The position numbers and the translations under genes were made by a program. A stretch of 45,128 bases of DNA, from NCBI GenBank assembly GCA_024400565.1, contig JAKSMQ010000012.1, forward strand, positions 1 to 45,128. The letters are read 5' to 3'. This document shows, in pieces, positions 21,846 to 29,379 of the stretch. This stretch comes from Bacteroidales bacterium (lineage in GTDB: Bacteria; Bacteroidota; Bacteroidia; Bacteroidales; P3). Below the pieces are notes generated by a model. The model was not told the origin of the DNA. It saw only the letters and a list, made by a program, of their open reading frames with translations, and did not search any database. Every line of letters begins with the position of its first letter. The first letter of the stretch is position 1.

Positions 21846-23984
21846 ATGAAGAAACTCTTTTCATTCCTCCTACTGGCCGCTATGGTTCTGCCCGTAATGG
21901 CCGACGAAGGTATGTGGCTGCCTATGCTGCTCAACCGAAACGAAGCCGACATGCAGGCTGCAGGCATGCGTATCACGGCAAAAGACATCTATGACGCAAA
22001 CCACGCCTGTCTCAAGGATGCCATCATCCTCTTCAACCAGGGCTGTACCGGAGAGTACGTATCCGCCGAGGGCCTCTTCCTCACCAATCACCATTGCGGC
22101 TACAGCTACATAACCAGCCACTCTACCGTTGAGCACGACTATCTGACCAACGGTTTCTGGGCCATGACCCGCGAGCAGGAGCTCCCCTGTCCCGGTCTTA
22201 CCGCCACACGTCTGGTACGCATGGAAGATGTGACCGATCAGGTACTTGAAGGCATTACCTCCGAGACTTCAGAGAAGGACCGCGAGAAGATAATCGAGAA
22301 CAATATCAAGAAAGTGGGCGAAAACGCTATCAAGAACACCCACTACAAATATGTCATCAAGCCCTTCTACTACGGCAACCAGTACTTTATGTACATCAAC
22401 GAAGTATTTACCGACGTACGTCTCGTAGGCGCTCCTCCTTCAAACATCGGTAAGTTTGGCGGCGACACCGACAACTGGATGTGGCCCCGCCATACAGGCG
22501 ACTTCTCCATGTTCCGCGTCTATGCCGACAAGGATGGCAAACCTGCTCCTTATGCCGAGACCAATGTTCCCTATAAGCCTCTCAAACATCTCGACATCTC
22601 CCTCAAGGGTGTTGAAGAGGGCGACTTTACCTTCGTGTTCGGCTATCCCGGCACCACCAAGCGCTATGTTACCAGCCACGAAGTAGCCATGACCGTAGAG
22701 GATAGCGATCCTATCAGCATCGATCTCCGTACTATCCGTCTCAAACATTACAAGGCTGCCATGGAGAAGAGCCCCGCCCAGCGTCTGCGCTATGCCTCCA
22801 AAGTTGCCAGTATTGCCAACGGATGGAAGAAATGGCAAGGCGAGGTTGAGGGAATCCAGCGCCTCAAGGGTATCGAGCAGAAGCAGAAGCAGGAGAGCAT
22901 CTTCAACTCGTGGGCAGAAAACAAGCCCGCTTACCGCAACGTGCTGAACGAACTCGAAGAACAATACCTGATCAAACGACCCATCTACCGTAATCTTATC
23001 TTCTTCAACGAAGCCGTTATGGCCAGCGACTTCATGATGCGTGCCCACAACCTCTACAATATCTATTGCCTCTGCAAACTCGGCAAAGAAGAAGAGGCTC
23101 AGGCCGCCATCGCCAAGTTCCTCCAGAGCAACGAGAAATATTTTGCCGATTTTGACCAGCATACCATCGTTGACAAGGGCATCTTCGTCGAGACCTTTGA
23201 GTATATGATCAAGGCCGGCTACGCTCCTTATCTCGAGCATGCCGACCTCAACAAGATCTACGACAACTCCATGCTCACCAAGAAAGGGGCTGCCGAGAAA
23301 TTCTTCAAATCTTTCAAGACCAAGAATGCCGACAAACTGGGCAAAGACCCAGCGTTCGCCCTGTTTTCTGTTGCCTATAGCTACGCTTATACCGCCGAGA
23401 GCCGCAAACAGTACTCCGAGGCCAGCCAGAACATCAACCGCCTTATGCGCATCTACGTAAAAGGTCTGATGGAGATGTATCCCGACACCCAGAAGGGTAC
23501 TACCCCCGATGTTGAGAAACCCTATTTCTTCCCCGACGCCAACCTTACCCTTCGTGTTGCCTATGGTCATGTTCAGGGATTCAATCCCCGCGATGCCGTT
23601 TACTATAAACCCTATTCAACCCTCGACGGCATTATGCAGAAGGAGAACCCCGATATCTACGACTATGTAGTAACTCCCCGTCTGCGCGAGCTCTATCAGA
23701 CCAAGGACTACGGCCGCTATGCCAACGCCAAGGGCGAGATGCCTGTAGCTTTTATCGCTACCAACCATACTACCGGCGGCAACTCCGGAAGCCCCGTGCT
23801 TAACGCCGACGGACAGCTGATAGGCATCAACTTCGACCGTTGCTGGGAGGGTACTATGAGCGACCTCCTCTTTGACCCCAACTATTGCCGCAACATCAGC
23901 CTCGATATCCGCTACTGTCTCTTCATTATAGAGAAGTATGCCGGCGCAAAACACCTGGTTGACGAAATGACCATCATCCAATAA
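21846..23984 (+). CDS. S46 dipeptidyl-peptidase, DPP11-type specificity
   Basis: A 712-residue periplasmic or surface serine exopeptidase that removes dipeptides from peptide N-termini. The signal peptide is MKKLFSFLLLAAMVLPVMA. The trypsin-like catalytic residues are visible: His in TNHHCGYSYI (82-83), Asp219 in HTGDFSMFRVYAD and Ser647 in TGGNSGSPVLNADG. Arg665 lies 18 residues after the Ser, in GINFDRCWEG. In characterised enzymes an Arg here (Arg673, with Ser655) marks DPP11 and a preference for Asp/Glu at P1, whereas DPP7 has Gly. Length is typical. It is the middle gene of three exported peptidases. Confidence 0.94.
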   Translation: MKKLFSFLLLAAMVLPVMADEGMWLPMLLNRNEADMQAAGMRITAKDIYDANHACLKDAIILFNQGCTGEYVSAEGLFLTNHHCGYSYITSHSTVEHDYLTNGFWAMTREQELPCPGLTATRLVRMEDVTDQVLEGITSETSEKDREKIIENNIKKVGENAIKNTHYKYVIKPFYYGNQYFMYINEVFTDVRLVGAPPSNIGKFGGDTDNWMWPRHTGDFSMFRVYADKDGKPAPYAETNVPYKPLKHLDISLKGVEEGDFTFVFGYPGTTKRYVTSHEVAMTVEDSDPISIDLRTIRLKHYKAAMEKSPAQRLRYASKVASIANGWKKWQGEVEGIQRLKGIEQKQKQESIFNSWAENKPAYRNVLNELEEQYLIKRPIYRNLIFFNEAVMASDFMMRAHNLYNIYCLCKLGKEEEAQAAIAKFLQSNEKYFADFDQHTIVDKGIFVETFEYMIKAGYAPYLEHADLNKIYDNSMLTKKGAAEKFFKSFKTKNADKLGKDPAFALFSVAYSYAYTAESRKQYSEASQNINRLMRIYVKGLMEMYPDTQKGTTPDVEKPYFFPDANLTLRVAYGHVQGFNPRDAVYYKPYSTLDGIMQKENPDIYDYVVTPRLRELYQTKDYGRYANAKGEMPVAFIATNHTTGGNSGSPVLNADGQLIGINFDRCWEGTMSDLLFDPNYCRNISLDIRYCLFIIEKYAGAKHLVDEMTIIQ

Positions 23985-24017
23985 CCATTCTACAACTAAA
24001 ACAGCTATACCTGTTCT

Positions 24018-25712
24018 ATGAAGAAGATTTTATTCGCATTGGCAATTTTGCTTGGAGCATCCCTGTCTGACGCTCTGGCGTGTACCAACCTCCTTCTGTC
24101 CAAGGGCAGCACAAGGGACGGTTCTACCATCATCACCTATGCTGCCGACAGCCATACCCGCTATGGCCAATTGCGCTATCATCCTGCTACAGACCACAAA
24201 CCTGGCGAGATGCTGGCTCTCTATGACTATGGCAGCATGCAATACCGGATCTCCATTCCCCAACCTGCCCATACCTACAATGTGGTAGGTTTCATCAACG
24301 AGCATCAGCTGGCAATCGGCGAGACCACATGGGGAGGACGTAAGGAACTGGAAAAAGGAAATGCCAATGGTATTGACTACGGCAACCTTATGTATGTAGC
24401 CCTCCAGCGTGCACGCAACTGCCGCGAGGCCATAGCTGTCATGGATTCTCTTACCGCCAAGTATGGCTATGCCTCGGGTGGCGAGAGTTTTTCTCTTTGC
24501 GACCCCCAGGAGGTATGGATCTATGAGATTATCGACAAGGGCGACGAACTGGGTGCTGTATGGGTAGCCCGCCGTCTTCCCGAAGGATACATCAGCGGCC
24601 ATGCAAACCAGGCCCGTATCTCCACATTCCCTCTCGAGTCGAAGAACGTGAAGAAGAATCATAAGTCTATCTCTTCCAAGAATATGAAATACATCAACGA
24701 CCCCGAAGTTGAATGTGTATATTCAAGCGACGTCATCTCTTTTGCTAGAAAGAATGGCTGGTACAAGGGCGAAGACAAGGATTTCTCCTTCTGCGACGTC
24801 TATAACCCCATTACCTTTAGTGGAGCACGCGCCTGCGACGCCCGTGTGTATGCTATGTTCCGTCGCGTTTGCGACTCTATGCAGGTATACGAGGACTATG
24901 CCATGGGCCACAACCTCAGCCATCGCATGCCTCTCTGGATCAAACCCGACCACAAGATTGACGTGCAGGAAGTTATGAGCCTGATGCGTGACCACTATGA
25001 GGGTACTCCTATGGATATGACCCAGGATGTGGGAGCTGGTCCCTTCCATTGCCCCTACCGTTGGCGTCCTATGGGATTCAAGGTAAACGGAAAGGAATAT
25101 GTTCACGAACGCGCCATCTCTACCCAGCAGACAGGCTTCAGCTTCGTGGCACAATGTCGCGACTGGCTTCCCAACAAGGAAGGCGGAGTTCTCTGGTTTG
25201 GTGTTGACGACACCTATAGCACTTGCTATTGCCCTATGTTCTGCGGTATAACAGAGATTCCCTATTGCTTTAGAGAAGGTAATGGATCGATGACCCAATA
25301 TAGCTCTACGGCCGCTTTCTGGCTCTTCAACCGCGTAAGCAATTTCTGCTATCTGCGCTATGACGCTATGATTCCTCTGGTACAGAAAGTCCAGCACGAA
25401 CTGGAATCCCATTTCATCGGCCAGGTGGCCGAGATGGACAAGAAATATGCCCAGAGCGAGGCTTCTGCCCAGCAACGCATCCTTAACGAGGCGTCTGACC
25501 TTATGGCCAAGAACATGATGTCATGCTGGAAGGAGCTGGATGAGCATCTGCTTGTAAAATTCATCGACGGCAACATCAAGCGCGAAGATGAGAACGGCAA
25601 CTTCAAGACCACTCCTACTGGCGTTGTCGCTTTCCCCGAACAGCCTGCCTATCCCGACTGGTTCTACCAGCAGATAGTCGACGACAGAGGCGACATACTT
25701 GAGGTCAAATAA
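24018..25712 (+). CDS. Secreted C69-family dipeptidase
   Basis: A 564-residue Ntn-hydrolase dipeptidase. A signal peptide (MKKILFALAILLGASLSDALA) leaves Cys22 as the new N-terminus, in CTNLLLSKGSTRDGSTIITY; in C69 enzymes this Cys is the nucleophile, so cleavage would activate the enzyme. Further family segments are GFINEHQLAIGETTWGGR and SFSLCDPQEVWIYEI. It would finish dipeptides released by the S46 enzyme next door. It starts 33 nt after that gene and ends the cassette; a strong terminator stands at 25879-25903. Confidence 0.93.
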   Translation: MKKILFALAILLGASLSDALACTNLLLSKGSTRDGSTIITYAADSHTRYGQLRYHPATDHKPGEMLALYDYGSMQYRISIPQPAHTYNVVGFINEHQLAIGETTWGGRKELEKGNANGIDYGNLMYVALQRARNCREAIAVMDSLTAKYGYASGGESFSLCDPQEVWIYEIIDKGDELGAVWVARRLPEGYISGHANQARISTFPLESKNVKKNHKSISSKNMKYINDPEVECVYSSDVISFARKNGWYKGEDKDFSFCDVYNPITFSGARACDARVYAMFRRVCDSMQVYEDYAMGHNLSHRMPLWIKPDHKIDVQEVMSLMRDHYEGTPMDMTQDVGAGPFHCPYRWRPMGFKVNGKEYVHERAISTQQTGFSFVAQCRDWLPNKEGGVLWFGVDDTYSTCYCPMFCGITEIPYCFREGNGSMTQYSSTAAFWLFNRVSNFCYLRYDAMIPLVQKVQHELESHFIGQVAEMDKKYAQSEASAQQRILNEASDLMAKNMMSCWKELDEHLLVKFIDGNIKREDENGNFKTTPTGVVAFPEQPAYPDWFYQQIVDDRGDILEVK

Positions 25713-25876
25713 GGCCGGCTCATCGTAATCCTAGGCAGACTACATCGTGCAGATTTAGGCTTCATAGTCTGAAGAATCTGTTCCATCTGACTGCCGAAGG
25801 AATACTCCCATTCCGCCCGCGTCTTATTATCAGACCATCAGGATTCCCAACGACCGAGGCGGATACTATGAAAGAT
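25713..25876. other. 3' untranslated spacer of the peptidase cassette
   Basis: About 165 bp between the C69 stop codon and the terminator. No gene and no clear structure were seen apart from short AGTCTG/CAGACT words. Confidence 0.4.
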
Positions 25877-25878
25877 TA

Positions 25879-25903
25879 GGGCTCTCTTATGCAGAGCCCT
25901 TTT
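25879..25903 (+). terminator. Intrinsic terminator of the peptidase cassette
   Basis: GGGCTCT (25879-25885) pairs with AGAGCCC (25893-25899), with a 7-nt loop, followed by TTTT. Confidence 0.85.
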
Positions 25904-25987
25904 GTACTCCTTAGCTCGGAACAAAATGTGTGTCGCTTCTGCTGGTTGAGGCCCTTTGAACAATTGAGGCATGCTGTTTCTTCCCTC

Positions 25988-26119
25988 AAAAGCTCCACTT
26001 TGATACGATATAGCCTCTACTTTGATACGACATAGCCTCCACTTTTTTGCCAATTTGCAGACGCTATATGGACCCTAAGTGGAGTTTATGCAGACTTTAG
26101 GAGGGCTTTAGAAGCCTTT
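25988..26119. repeat. Paired inverted 11-bp arrays with TCCACTTTTTTGCCAA centre
   Basis: Twelve consecutive 11-mers: AAAAGCTCCAC, TTTGATACGAT, ATAGCCTCTAC, TTTGATACGAC, ATAGCCTCCAC, then the centre TTTTTTGCCAA, then TTTGCAGACGC, TATATGGACCC, TAAGTGGAGTT, TATGCAGACTT, TAGGAGGGCTT, TAGAAGCCTTT. Left units alternate in a 22-bp super-period. Right units are complementary to the left type (GCAGACGCTAT reads ATAGCGTCTGC on the other strand). It lies between the convergent C69 and oxyR-like genes, beyond the C69 terminator. Confidence 0.9.
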
Positions 26120-26433
26120 AAAGCAGAATTCTGATGTCCATTTGGCGGCAGATACTCAAAGGATGGCAGATAAGAATCTATTGTATTCCGCTGTAATTTT
26201 GCCACTTAGAGATAATATCAGACTCTCCAAAATATCAATATCAGTTATATCAGTTGTTTTTCGTGATATCCCATATTCTCTTTATATTATATATCTTATT
26301 AATTATTAATTAGTTCTTTAGAAAGATGGGTATGCATTTTTTTGTAACTGATATCTGATATTTGATATTCAAGAACCACTAGTTTCCTCTCTACGAGGCG
26401 ATTACGATTTCTTACAAAGAAACAGTTTCTGAA
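26120..26433. other. AT-rich spacer without a recognised feature
   Basis: About 310 bp between the 11-bp array and the terminator of the oxyR-like gene. It contains several GATATC/ATATCAG words (26255-26365) that can pair with each other, but no gene or promoter I can support. Confidence 0.4.
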
Positions 26434-26434
26434 A

Positions 26435-26468
26435 CAAAAAGGGATAGAGCCGCAACTCAGTCCCTTTT
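26435..26468 (-). terminator. Terminator of the OxyR-like gene
   Basis: AAAAGGGA (26437-26444) pairs with TCCCTTTT (26461-26468). On the minus strand TTTTTGTTTC follows the stem. It lies about 37 nt beyond the stop codon at 26505. Confidence 0.75.
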
Positions 26469-26504
26469 CGTTTTGTTTAACTTTTGAAATCGAGCAGATT
26501 GCCC

Positions 26505-27434
26505 CTATAGCCGGATGACGTACTTGCTGATACGGCTGTCTACCAGTTCGGCGGGTACGTTGGCTTTTATCGCGTCAATAATAATGTTGACGAAACGTTC
26601 TCGGACATAGTCCTTGCGAATGAAGAGAGAGACATCGCGTATGGGAACCGGGTCGATCAGGGGACGAAGATTGCGCATAAACTCCTCACGCATACCGATG
26701 GTATAGAGCTGAGGGACAACCGTCATGCCTCCTGTCTCCTGTACAATCCTGACGAGCGTGGCCAGGTTGCCCGACTCATAATGTGAGGTTCTGGGTGGCA
26801 CATGGTATTCCAGTTCGGCCACCTGGGGCAAGAGTCTTGTCTCCTCTTTCAGACACCAGAGATGACTGCTGTCGGGCATTTCATAAAGGCGGATGGCGTC
26901 GTTCTCGTGTTCAGGGCAGAGAGGTGAAACGTAGGCCAGCATACGTTCGTGGAAGAGAGGAATTTCCAGCAGGTCGTCTACCTTGTGCGGCATAGCCATT
27001 ATGGCCATATCGAGTTCGGTATGCATCAGTTCCTCCACTACCTGCTCGCGAAACAGCTCGTATGCCTGAAGCCTGATTCGGGGATAATTATCGTTAATGA
27101 ACCTAAACAGCTTGGGTACAAGATAAGGGGCAATCGTTGGCGAGATTCCCAGATTGATGACTCCCTCCTCCTGCTGTTTCTCATTCTTGGCCATTTCTGT
27201 CAGCTGGTTTGCATTAAACAGAACGACCTTGGCCTGTTGGATAATATCTTTGCCAGCCTCGGTAGGAAGGACTGGGTGTTGAGAACGGTCGAAGATGGTC
27301 AGATCCAATTCCATCTCCAGTTTCTGTATCAATGTGCTGAGTGTTGACTGGGTAATATTGCACGCGCGGGCAGCTTTCCCGAAATGGCCGTATTCGCTCA
27401 CGGCCAGCACATATTCTAATTGTTGTAAAGTCAT
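26505..27434 (-). CDS. LysR-family regulator, OxyR-like
   Basis: 309 residues: an N-terminal winged helix (about 1-60, MTLQQLEYVLAVSEYGHFGK and NITQSTLSTLIQKLE) and a substrate-binding-like domain (about 90-300). Length and overall sequence place it with OxyR. However, the positions of the redox cysteines of E. coli OxyR (Cys199, Cys208) appear here as Arg200 and Glu209 in LWCLKEETRLLPQVAELE. Cys194 and Cys173 are nearby, but not in the canonical pattern. It may therefore sense something else or use another thiol. Next to the superoxide reductase gene, 45 nt upstream on the same strand, a role in oxidative stress remains likely. Confidence 0.85.
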   Translation of the reverse strand: MTLQQLEYVLAVSEYGHFGKAARACNITQSTLSTLIQKLEMELDLTIFDRSQHPVLPTEAGKDIIQQAKVVLFNANQLTEMAKNEKQQEEGVINLGISPTIAPYLVPKLFRFINDNYPRIRLQAYELFREQVVEELMHTELDMAIMAMPHKVDDLLEIPLFHERMLAYVSPLCPEHENDAIRLYEMPDSSHLWCLKEETRLLPQVAELEYHVPPRTSHYESGNLATLVRIVQETGGMTVVPQLYTIGMREEFMRNLRPLIDPVPIRDVSLFIRKDYVRERFVNIIIDAIKANVPAELVDSRISKYVIRL

Positions 27435-27479
27435 GGATTGAAGGTATTATGAATAGGTTATAGTTGAGACATTCTCAGG

Positions 27480-27857
27480 CTACATTTTTACTCTCCACAA
27501 TCCATGGATATTACAATAGGCGTAGACGGCTGTCGGCTTGGTCTTGCACGTGCAGAAGTGGGCCTCTGGCCTGTCTTTCAGATTAACCAGCTGTCCGCCG
27601 TCCTCGGTCTCGAGAAAAACAAAGCGGATATGGTGTTCGGGCTGCATAGGATGGGGTGAACTCCCAATCTTGACGCGATAATTACATCCGTCCATCTTTA
27701 CCGCCACGGGCAGATGCTTTTCCTGGCTGGCTTCCTCCTGAGTGTTGGGAATGAGCTCAGTCATAGGCTCTCCGCAACAGATTGGGACGACGCCCGAGTC
27801 GACAATTTTGTGCATTACATTACCGCAATGGGGGCAAAGGAAAAACTTAGTTTTCAT
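27480..27857 (-). CDS. dfx: Desulfoferrodoxin / superoxide reductase
   Basis: 125 residues, the two-domain (class I) layout. The N-terminal desulforedoxin domain binds Fe(Cys)4 through Cys8, Cys11, Cys27 and Cys28. The C-terminal SOR domain has the Fe(His)4Cys site: His48 (EKHLP), His69, His75, Cys115 and His118 (CNIHGLW). It reduces superoxide to peroxide without making oxygen, as suits an anaerobe. Glu47-Lys-His matches the EKH motif of the active centre. A complete promoter (27902-27932) lies 45 nt upstream. It is followed by the oxyR-like gene. Confidence 0.95.
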   Translation of the reverse strand: MKTKFFLCPHCGNVMHKIVDSGVVPICCGEPMTELIPNTQEEASQEKHLPVAVKMDGCNYRVKIGSSPHPMQPEHHIRFVFLETEDGGQLVNLKDRPEAHFCTCKTKPTAVYAYCNIHGLWRVKM

Positions 27858-27901
27858 AGTTATAAGGTTTTAGAAAAAAATGTTGTTATTTTTTTGTATT
27901 G

Positions 27902-27932
27902 CAAAAATACGCTCTTTTTCGAAACTTGCAAA
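27902..27932 (-). promoter_or_regulatory. Complete Bacteroidetes promoter for dfx
   Basis: On the minus strand TTTG (27929-27932) is followed after 19 bp by TATTTTTG (27902-27909), 45 nt before the dfx start. Confidence 0.8.
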
Positions 27933-28058
27933 ATCTAATTTCTCAACGCCTCAATCTATAATTTCGATTGCCTTGCTGAAAGAAAAAGTAAAGGCCCCTT
28001 CATACAATAATAATGTATCATTTCCGTTAATAGATAAAAACTCATATACTATAATATT

Positions 28059-28736
28059 ATGCAGCTAAAAGAATCATTAATTGATCTTGTCTTCAACAAG
28101 AGTCTTCTCAAGCAACAGGTTTACAACTCCACAAAAGAGGCTTTTGAACTATTCCGCAGCACAACGCGCGAAATAATTGAACAGTTTAAGGCCGAACAGA
28201 GCAAACAGGGCAAGAACGTGCGTTTTGAGTTTAACGACCGTGGCGATTTTGAATTCGAGGTCAAGTTTGGCGGCGACGTTCTCATCTTTATGATGCATAC
28301 CAACGTATTTGAGTTCTCACGCAACCATGAGGTAATGAAAACGCCCTATATCCGCGAAAATCCTCAGCGGTCATTCTGCGGCGTTATTCATATCTACAAT
28401 TTCCTGGCCGATTCTTTCCTCTATCAGCGCGATAATGACTTGGGTTATATGATTGGTAGAGTGTTTGTTAACTGCGAGAAACATTACTTTATCGAGGGTA
28501 AGCGCGAATTGGGCATGCTGTATAATAATTTCAATAATTCGTTGATTTCCAGCGAAACTGTACAAAACATAGTAGAATCAGCTATCGAATATACCACCAA
28601 TTTTGATTTATTGACCCCTCCATATGATGAAATAAAGTTGGTCTCTGTAGGTGAAATGAGAAATAATTTTGATAAAAAATCAATTGCTACCGGCAAGCGT
28701 ATAGGCTTTAGTTTTCAAGCAGATACGGTCGAATAG
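28059..28736 (+). CDS. Conserved hypothetical protein (225 residues)
   Basis: A soluble, cytoplasmic-looking protein with no signal peptide or membrane segment. An N-terminal helical stretch (about 15-50, rich in K, E and Q) is followed by a mixed alpha/beta body with aromatic-rich strands (VLIFMMHTNVFEFSRNH, FCGVIHIYNFLADSFLYQRD, RVFVNCEKHYFIEGK). I do not recognise a named domain; the appearance is that of a conserved Bacteroidetes protein. It lies 100 nt before tRNA-Glu, and no operon partner is apparent. Confidence 0.8.
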   Translation: MQLKESLIDLVFNKSLLKQQVYNSTKEAFELFRSTTREIIEQFKAEQSKQGKNVRFEFNDRGDFEFEVKFGGDVLIFMMHTNVFEFSRNHEVMKTPYIRENPQRSFCGVIHIYNFLADSFLYQRDNDLGYMIGRVFVNCEKHYFIEGKRELGMLYNNFNNSLISSETVQNIVESAIEYTTNFDLLTPPYDEIKLVSVGEMRNNFDKKSIATGKRIGFSFQADTVE

Positions 28737-28770
28737 GAGAGGGTTATCAACAACTTGTGTTAAAAAAAAT

Positions 28771-28801
28771 TTTGTCAGTTTAGAAATTGTTTGTATTTTT
28801 G
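28771..28801 (+). promoter_or_regulatory. Complete Bacteroidetes promoter for tRNA-Glu (and rpsT)
   Basis: TTTG at 28771-28774 and TATTTTTG at 28794-28801 are 19 bp apart. The tRNA begins 33 nt later. No terminator separates the tRNA from rpsT, so both may be transcribed together. Confidence 0.8.
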
Positions 28802-28833
28802 CACCTCGAAACCAGTAGAAAACTGTACAAAAT

Positions 28834-28908
28834 GCTCGGTTCGTCTAGCTGGCCCAGGACGTGAGATTTTCATTCTCAAAATCGCGGGTTCGAATCCCGC
28901 ACCGAGTA
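28834..28908 (+). tRNA. tRNA-Glu (anticodon TTC)
   Basis: The cloverleaf can be drawn by eye. The acceptor stem GCTCGGT / ACCGAGT has a G-U first pair and discriminator A. The anticodon stem TGAGA / TCTCA encloses the loop TTTTCAT, with anticodon TTC. The T stem GCGGG / CCCGC encloses TTCGAAT. CCA is not encoded. Confidence 0.94.
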
Positions 28909-28936
28909 CAAAAATAAAAAAAGAAGAACAAAAGAA

Positions 28937-29188
28937 ATGGCACATCACAAGTCAGCAAAAAAAAGAATTCGTGCAAACGAAAAGAGAAGAGTAGAGAACA
29001 GATACTACGCCAAGACTATGCGCAACGCATTGCGTGATTTCCGCGCCCTTGAAGACAAGGCCGTTGCCACAGAGAAGCTGCCCAAGATGCTTTCCATCAT
29101 CGACAAATTGGCTAAACGCACTGTTATCCACAAGAACAAGGCTTCTAACCTGAAGTCCAAACTGATGAAGAAAGTAAACGCTATGTAA
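28937..29188 (+). CDS. rpsT: 30S ribosomal protein S20
   Basis: 83 residues, highly basic and helical, binding 16S rRNA in the small subunit. MAHHKSAKKRIRANEKRRVE and the C-terminal TVIHKNKASNLKSKLMKKVN are the S20 signature. It begins 28 nt after tRNA-Glu with no intervening promoter, so the pair is probably one transcript, and a terminator follows at 29220. Confidence 0.97.
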   Translation: MAHHKSAKKRIRANEKRRVENRYYAKTMRNALRDFRALEDKAVATEKLPKMLSIIDKLAKRTVIHKNKASNLKSKLMKKVNAM

Positions 29189-29219
29189 TATCCCTTTAGG
29201 GAAGCGTTGCTCCAAGAAT

Positions 29220-29248
29220 AAAAACCGGCTCAATAGGGTCGGTTTTTT
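29220..29248 (+). terminator. Intrinsic terminator of rpsT
   Basis: AAAAACCG (29220-29227) pairs with CGGTTTTT (29240-29247), with a 12-nt loop that can pair further (CTC/GGG), and T-rich DNA follows. Confidence 0.85.
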
Positions 29249-29379
29249 ATTTTTCAGCCCAGGAGCATCTTTTAAAAAACAAATATAATCGAAATTTTAT
29301 CTCATTATTTATAATAAATCTCGATTTATAGCGTTATTTAATTTTTATTTATTAACAATCAACTTACAAACTATAAACA

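Noticed and set aside
22440-23570. 376-codon frame on the minus strand
   Set aside because: Antisense shadow of the S46 peptidase gene.
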